NCBI GenBank assembly: GCA_020629595.1
Contig: JAHDDA010000078.1
Coordinates: 1-9,640, forward strand
DNA length: 9,640 nt
Origin: Chitinophagales bacterium
GTDB lineage: Bacteria > Bacteroidota > Bacteroidia > Chitinophagales > UBA2359
Direction: 5' to 3'
Position numbers and translations under genes: made by a program. The notes beneath the pieces were generated by a model that had not been told where the DNA came from, searched no databases, and was given only the letters and a program-made list of their open reading frames with translations. Below, piece after piece: positions 6,683 to 9,640 of this stretch (positions are counted from its first letter, which is position 1; every line of letters begins with the position of its first letter).

Positions 6683-7150
6683 ATGATACGCAAAAAAGGT
6701 GGTAAATCCTTACCAAAAATATCGACAGCATCATTACCAGATATTGTATTTATGTTACTTTTCTTCTTTATGGTTGTTACAGTAATGCGTGATACAGAAC
6801 AAATGGTAAGTATTGCTTATCCTGAAGCAACTGAATTACAAAAATTAGAGAAAAAATCTTTAGTTAGCTATATCAATGTTGGACCTCCAACTACAACCTG
6901 GAGTACAAAATATGGTACAGCACCACGTGTTCAGTTAAATGATAGAATAGCGAACAATATGAATGAAATTAAAACTTTCATAGTAAATGAACGCAGTAAA
7001 TTAAAAGAGGCTTTACAACCCAAAATGACTACATCACTTAAAGTTGATAGAGATACAAAAATGGGTATTATTTCTGAAATTAAAACAGAACTACGTAAAG
7101 CAAGTGCCTTAAAAATTAATTATTCAGCTCGTCAAAGAGAAGAATTTTAA
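6683..7150 (+). CDS. exbD: ExbD/TolR family biopolymer transport protein (second copy)
   Basis: A 155-residue single-pass protein of the same family as the preceding gene but clearly diverged from it. The basic N-terminus (MIRKKGGKSLPKISTAS) leads into SLPDIVFMLLFFFMVVTVM, with Asp20 in the key proton-binding position and one transmembrane helix at about 21-36. The periplasmic part is richer in Lys and Thr than in the first copy. It contains the late segment SLKVDRDTKMGIISEIKTEL, which matches the ExbD pattern of a strand followed by a helix. Two exbD genes in a row after exbB are common in Bacteroidota, and the two may form a heteromeric pair in one motor or serve different TonB partners; the sequence does not decide. 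The gene ends 21 bases before a clear terminator that closes the unit. Confidence 0.92.
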   Translation: MIRKKGGKSLPKISTASLPDIVFMLLFFFMVVTVMRDTEQMVSIAYPEATELQKLEKKSLVSYINVGPPTTTWSTKYGTAPRVQLNDRIANNMNEIKTFIVNERSKLKEALQPKMTTSLKVDRDTKMGIISEIKTELRKASALKINYSARQREEF

Positions 7151-7171
7151 ATTAAATTAAGTTTATTATTG

Positions 7172-7202
7172 AACCCAATACTGAAAAGTGTTGGGTTTTT
7201 TT
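7172..7202 (+). terminator. Rho-independent terminator after the second exbD
   Basis: AACCCAATACT (7172-7182) pairs with AGTGTTGGGTT (7187-7197) over 11 bp with one T-G wobble, around a GAAA tetraloop (GNRA type). A seven-T run (7196-7202) follows. It closes the exbD-exbD unit. Confidence 0.9.
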
Positions 7203-7286
7203 ATGCAATTCACTTTACAGTTTAAGAAAAAAAGTAGCCCTGTTACGTTTCTACAAAGCCTGATTTACTTGTTAAATAAAATCAAC

Positions 7287-7294
7287 TAAATTTG
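7287..7294 (+). promoter_or_regulatory. Likely -7 promoter element of the phosphohexomutase gene
   Basis: TAAATTTG is an exact match to the Bacteroidota -7 consensus TAnnTTTG. A TTG at 7269-7271 could serve as the -33 element, although its 15-base spacing is shorter than usual. Transcription would begin near 7301, giving a leader of about 71 bases made almost entirely of the heptamer array. Confidence 0.5.
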
Positions 7295-7311
7295 CAATCC
7301 CAAAAAATACC

Positions 7312-7371
7312 ACTCAAAACTCAAAACTCAAAACTCAAAACTCAAAACTCAAAACTCAAAACTCAAAACTC
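7312..7371 (+). repeat. Heptanucleotide tandem array (ACTCAAA, 8 full copies plus ACTC)
   Basis: Sixty bases made of eight perfect ACTCAAA units and a final ACTC, with no mismatches between copies. The array ends exactly one base before the GTG start codon at 7372. On the coding strand it contains only A, C and T, so it has no G and no stable secondary structure. In the frame of the downstream gene the array has no stop, but no start codon precedes it, so it is untranslated leader rather than coding sequence. Confidence 0.97.
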
Positions 7372-8775
7372 GTGGCATTAAAAATAAAATTTGGAACAGA
7401 TGGATGGCGAGCAATAATTGCCAAAGAATATACAACTGATAATGTAGCAAGAGTTGCAAAAGCAACAGCATTGTGGTTGAAAGAAAATAATAAAGCTCAA
7501 AAAGTGGTAATTGGACACGATTACCGATTTGGTGGAGCAATGTTTGTAGAAACAGCAACCAAAGTAATGTGTGCCGAAGGTATAAAAGTCTTTGTTGCCG
7601 ATGATGTGGCAACAACACCAATGATTTCATTAGGTGCAAAAGAATTAGGTTGCGGACAAGGGGTTGTAATTACGGCAAGCCATAATCCACCAACTTATAA
7701 CGGTTATAAACTAAAATCGGAAATTGGAGGACCTTCTACCCCATCAGTTGTTGAACAAGTAGAAAATTTAATTCCCGATACAACAGAAATTCCTACAAAA
7801 ACATTAGCTGAATTTGAAGCAGAAGGCTTAATTGAAAAAGTTGATCTTTCGGCTATGTATTTAAAAGCCGTAGAAAATGCTTTTGATTTAGAAGCCATTA
7901 GAAATGCTAATTTTGGAATTGCTTACGATGCAATGTATGGAGCTGGACAAGTAATTATTGATAAAATTTTACCAAACGCCACAAAACTTCATTGTGAATA
8001 CAACCCAAGTTTTATGGGGCAAGCTCCTGAACCTTTACATAAAAACCTTTTAGAATTAAGCGAAACAATAGCTAAAGATTCCAACTTACATGTTGGTTTA
8101 GCAAATGATGGCGATGCCGATAGAATTGGAATGTATGACGAAAATGGAAATTTTGTTGATTCGCACCATTTAATTCTATTGTTAATTCATTACCTACACA
8201 AATACAAAGGCTTAACAGGTAAGGTTGTCAATGCTTTTTCGGTAACAGATAGAGTGCGAAAAATGTGCGAATTGTATGGTTTAGAGTACCAAGTTACCAA
8301 AGTTGGTTTCAAATATATTTGCGAAATTATGGCTAACGATGACGTACTTTTAGGAGGAGAAGAGTCTGGTGGAATTGCTGTGAAAGGCTTTATTCCTGAA
8401 CGTGATGGAATTTGGATGGGTTTACTTATTTTTGAAATGATGGCAAAAACTGGTAAAACTATGACCGAACTCGTTCAAGAAGTTTATGATGTTGTAGGTG
8501 GTTTTGTGTATCAACGTAATGATTTACGCCTAACCAACGAAATTAAAAATGCCATAATAGAAAATTGTAAAGCTGGGAAATATAATGCTTTCGGCGATTA
8601 CCAAGTAGAAAGATTAGAAACCGTTGATGGTTTTAAGTATTTCTTAAATGAAAACGATTGGTTAATGATTCGTCCTTCAGGAACAGAACCTGTTTTGCGT
8701 GTTTATGCCGAAGGAAGTTCACAAGAAGCCGTTTTAGATATTTTAGCACAAGCCGAGGCAACAATTTTAAGTTAG
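7372..8775 (+). CDS. Phosphoglucomutase/phosphomannomutase family phosphohexomutase
   Basis: A 467-residue alpha-D-phosphohexomutase with the full four-domain motif set. TASHNPP (101-107) carries the phosphorylated catalytic Ser103. DGDADR (246-251) binds the magnesium ion. GGEESGG (328-334) is the sugar-recognition loop. RPSGTEP (434-440) in the last domain binds the substrate phosphate. The N-terminus MALKIKFGTDGWRAII is standard for the family. The enzyme interconverts hexose 1- and 6-phosphates in the cytoplasm, feeding nucleotide-sugar and envelope polysaccharide synthesis. The sequence alone does not separate glucose, mannose and glucosamine phosphate mutases, so no symbol is given. The start is GTG: a stop lies upstream in frame, no ATG or other start lies between it and 7372, and the next in-frame ATG is more than 50 codons downstream. 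The heptamer array abuts the start codon. An IMPase-family gene follows after 89 bases. Confidence 0.94.
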   Translation: MALKIKFGTDGWRAIIAKEYTTDNVARVAKATALWLKENNKAQKVVIGHDYRFGGAMFVETATKVMCAEGIKVFVADDVATTPMISLGAKELGCGQGVVITASHNPPTYNGYKLKSEIGGPSTPSVVEQVENLIPDTTEIPTKTLAEFEAEGLIEKVDLSAMYLKAVENAFDLEAIRNANFGIAYDAMYGAGQVIIDKILPNATKLHCEYNPSFMGQAPEPLHKNLLELSETIAKDSNLHVGLANDGDADRIGMYDENGNFVDSHHLILLLIHYLHKYKGLTGKVVNAFSVTDRVRKMCELYGLEYQVTKVGFKYICEIMANDDVLLGGEESGGIAVKGFIPERDGIWMGLLIFEMMAKTGKTMTELVQEVYDVVGGFVYQRNDLRLTNEIKNAIIENCKAGKYNAFGDYQVERLETVDGFKYFLNENDWLMIRPSGTEPVLRVYAEGSSQEAVLDILAQAEATILS

Positions 8776-8783
8776 GAAAAAGA

Positions 8784-8853
8784 AATTGGGCATAGGGAAA
8801 AGGGAGATTTTATCTAAATGAATTTCCCTTTTTCTTATACCATTTACCCAATT
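8784..8853. repeat. Imperfect inverted repeat between the phosphohexomutase and IMPase genes
   Basis: An outer pair AATTGGG (8784-8790) and CCCAATT (8847-8853), and an inner pair GAAAAGGGA (8797-8805) and TCCCTTTTTC (8825-8834, one extra T), face each other across a 19-base centre. The left arm is purine-rich and the right arm pyrimidine-rich. It could fold as an interrupted hairpin in RNA. There is no T-run after the outer arm, so it is not a standard terminator, although the T-rich right inner arm leaves weak termination possible. Confidence 0.55.
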
Positions 8854-8864
8854 CCCCATAAAAA

Positions 8865-9640
8865 ATGAACAAACAACAACTATCTCAACTAGCTCCCCAA
8901 GTGGTTGCAATAGCCAAAAAAGCAGGAAACTTCATTCAATCACAAGCCAATAAATTTAAGCAAGCTGATATTGAAGAAAAAGCAAAAAACCAATTGGTTA
9001 GCTATGTTGATAAGCAAGCTGAAGCCATTTTAGTGGAAGAATTAAGCAAAATATTTCCAGAAGCAGGTTTTATTTGCGAAGAAGAAACATCTACAAAAAA
9101 AGGAGAATACCAGTGGATTATTGACCCTTTAGATGGAACAACCAACTTTTTACACCAACTACCAGCTTACTGTGTGAGTATAGGCTTATTCAAAGAAAAT
9201 GAAGGCTTAATTGGTGTTGTTTATGATATAACTCGTAACCAATGTTATTACGCTTTTAAAGGTGGAGGAGCATTTTTAGATGAAAAACAAATTAAAGTTT
9301 CAGAAACTTCAAATTTTAATCAAATATTAGTAGGAACAGGTTTTCCTTATACCGATTTTTCTTGGGCAGATAATTTTTTAGAATTTCTGAAATTGCTAAT
9401 GAAAGAAACGCGTGGAATACGCCGTTTTGGTTCTGCAGCTTTAGACTTATGTTGGACAGCCTGTGGCAAATACGATGTATTTTATGAACATAGTCTTCAG
9501 CCTTGGGATGTTGCAGGTGGTATTGTAATTGCACAAGAAGCAGGTGGCTTAGTTTCAGATTTTAAAGGTGAACAAAATTTCCTTTTTGGTGAACAAATAG
9601 TTGCTGGAAACCCTTTGGTTTTTGAGGATTTTATGGAAAA
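8865..9640 (+). CDS. Inositol monophosphatase family protein, partial (3' end beyond right edge)
   Basis: The frame is open from the ATG at 8865 to the window edge: 258 full codons of a family whose members have about 260-280 residues, so only the last few residues are likely missing. Signature elements are all present: CEEET (71-75) with the metal-binding glutamate, DPLDGTTNF (87-95) with both metal-binding aspartates Asp87 and Asp90, the substrate region RRFGSAALDLCW (176-187), and WDVAGG (204-209) with Asp205. The family comprises Mg-dependent, lithium-sensitive phosphatases acting on inositol phosphates and related small phosphates (SuhB, CysQ and FBPase-like members). The true substrate cannot be told here. 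The family often includes general sugar phosphatases in bacteria, which would fit the neighbouring phosphohexomutase. The gene lies 89 bases after the mutase, with an imperfect inverted repeat in the gap; co-transcription is possible. Confidence 0.93.
   Translation, partial: MNKQQLSQLAPQVVAIAKKAGNFIQSQANKFKQADIEEKAKNQLVSYVDKQAEAILVEELSKIFPEAGFICEEETSTKKGEYQWIIDPLDGTTNFLHQLPAYCVSIGLFKENEGLIGVVYDITRNQCYYAFKGGGAFLDEKQIKVSETSNFNQILVGTGFPYTDFSWADNFLEFLKLLMKETRGIRRFGSAALDLCWTACGKYDVFYEHSLQPWDVAGGIVIAQEAGGLVSDFKGEQNFLFGEQIVAGNPLVFEDFME

Noticed and set aside
7312..7371. Heptamer array considered as a CRISPR array or as coding sequence
   Set aside because: There are no spacers between the units, so it is not CRISPR. 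The downstream frame runs through the array without a stop, but no start codon precedes it, and the mutase family begins at the GTG after it.

Overview
The window is AT-rich and reads as a chromosomal housekeeping segment from a member of the Bacteroidota. The support is threefold. Two likely promoters match the Bacteroidota -7 consensus TAnnTTTG. There are no clear Shine-Dalgarno sequences before the genes. The TonB-energising locus has the Bacteroidota arrangement exbB / small membrane protein / exbD / exbD. The sequence does not settle which order or family it is. Gene density is high, and no gene-free stretch exceeds about 220 bases.

Layout. Positions 1-1803 lie on the minus strand: an MFS exporter-like transporter with a GTG start, followed downstream by a secreted beta-barrel-like protein that runs off the left edge. 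A 176-base divergent intergenic region with a likely promoter leads into the plus strand: prs (PRPP synthase), rplY (ribosomal protein L25/CTC), a very clear intrinsic terminator, tatD (metal-dependent DNase family) and a complete tRNA-Ser(GGA) with encoded CCA. Then come exbB, a 127-residue three-helix membrane protein, a second strong terminator, two different exbD genes 25 bases apart, and a third terminator. After a TAnnTTTG promoter and a 60-base tandem array of the heptamer ACTCAAA there is a GTG-started phosphohexomutase, then an inositol-monophosphatase-family gene cut by the right edge.

How the genes work together. prs and rplY form a tight pair linking PRPP supply (nucleotides, His, Trp, NAD) with 5S rRNA-associated ribosome function. 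ExbB and the two ExbD proteins would make an inner-membrane, proton-driven motor that energises TonB-dependent outer-membrane receptors; no TonB is in the window. The unidentified 127-residue protein sits inside that locus and may be an accessory subunit. The phosphohexomutase and the IMPase-family protein are sugar-phosphate enzymes whose exact substrates are not fixed by the sequence.

I do not see a defence island, mobile element, CRISPR array or secondary-metabolite cluster. The items most worth a second look are the heptamer array that fills the leader of the phosphohexomutase gene, the small membrane protein in the exb locus, and the terminator that divides that locus into two likely transcription units.
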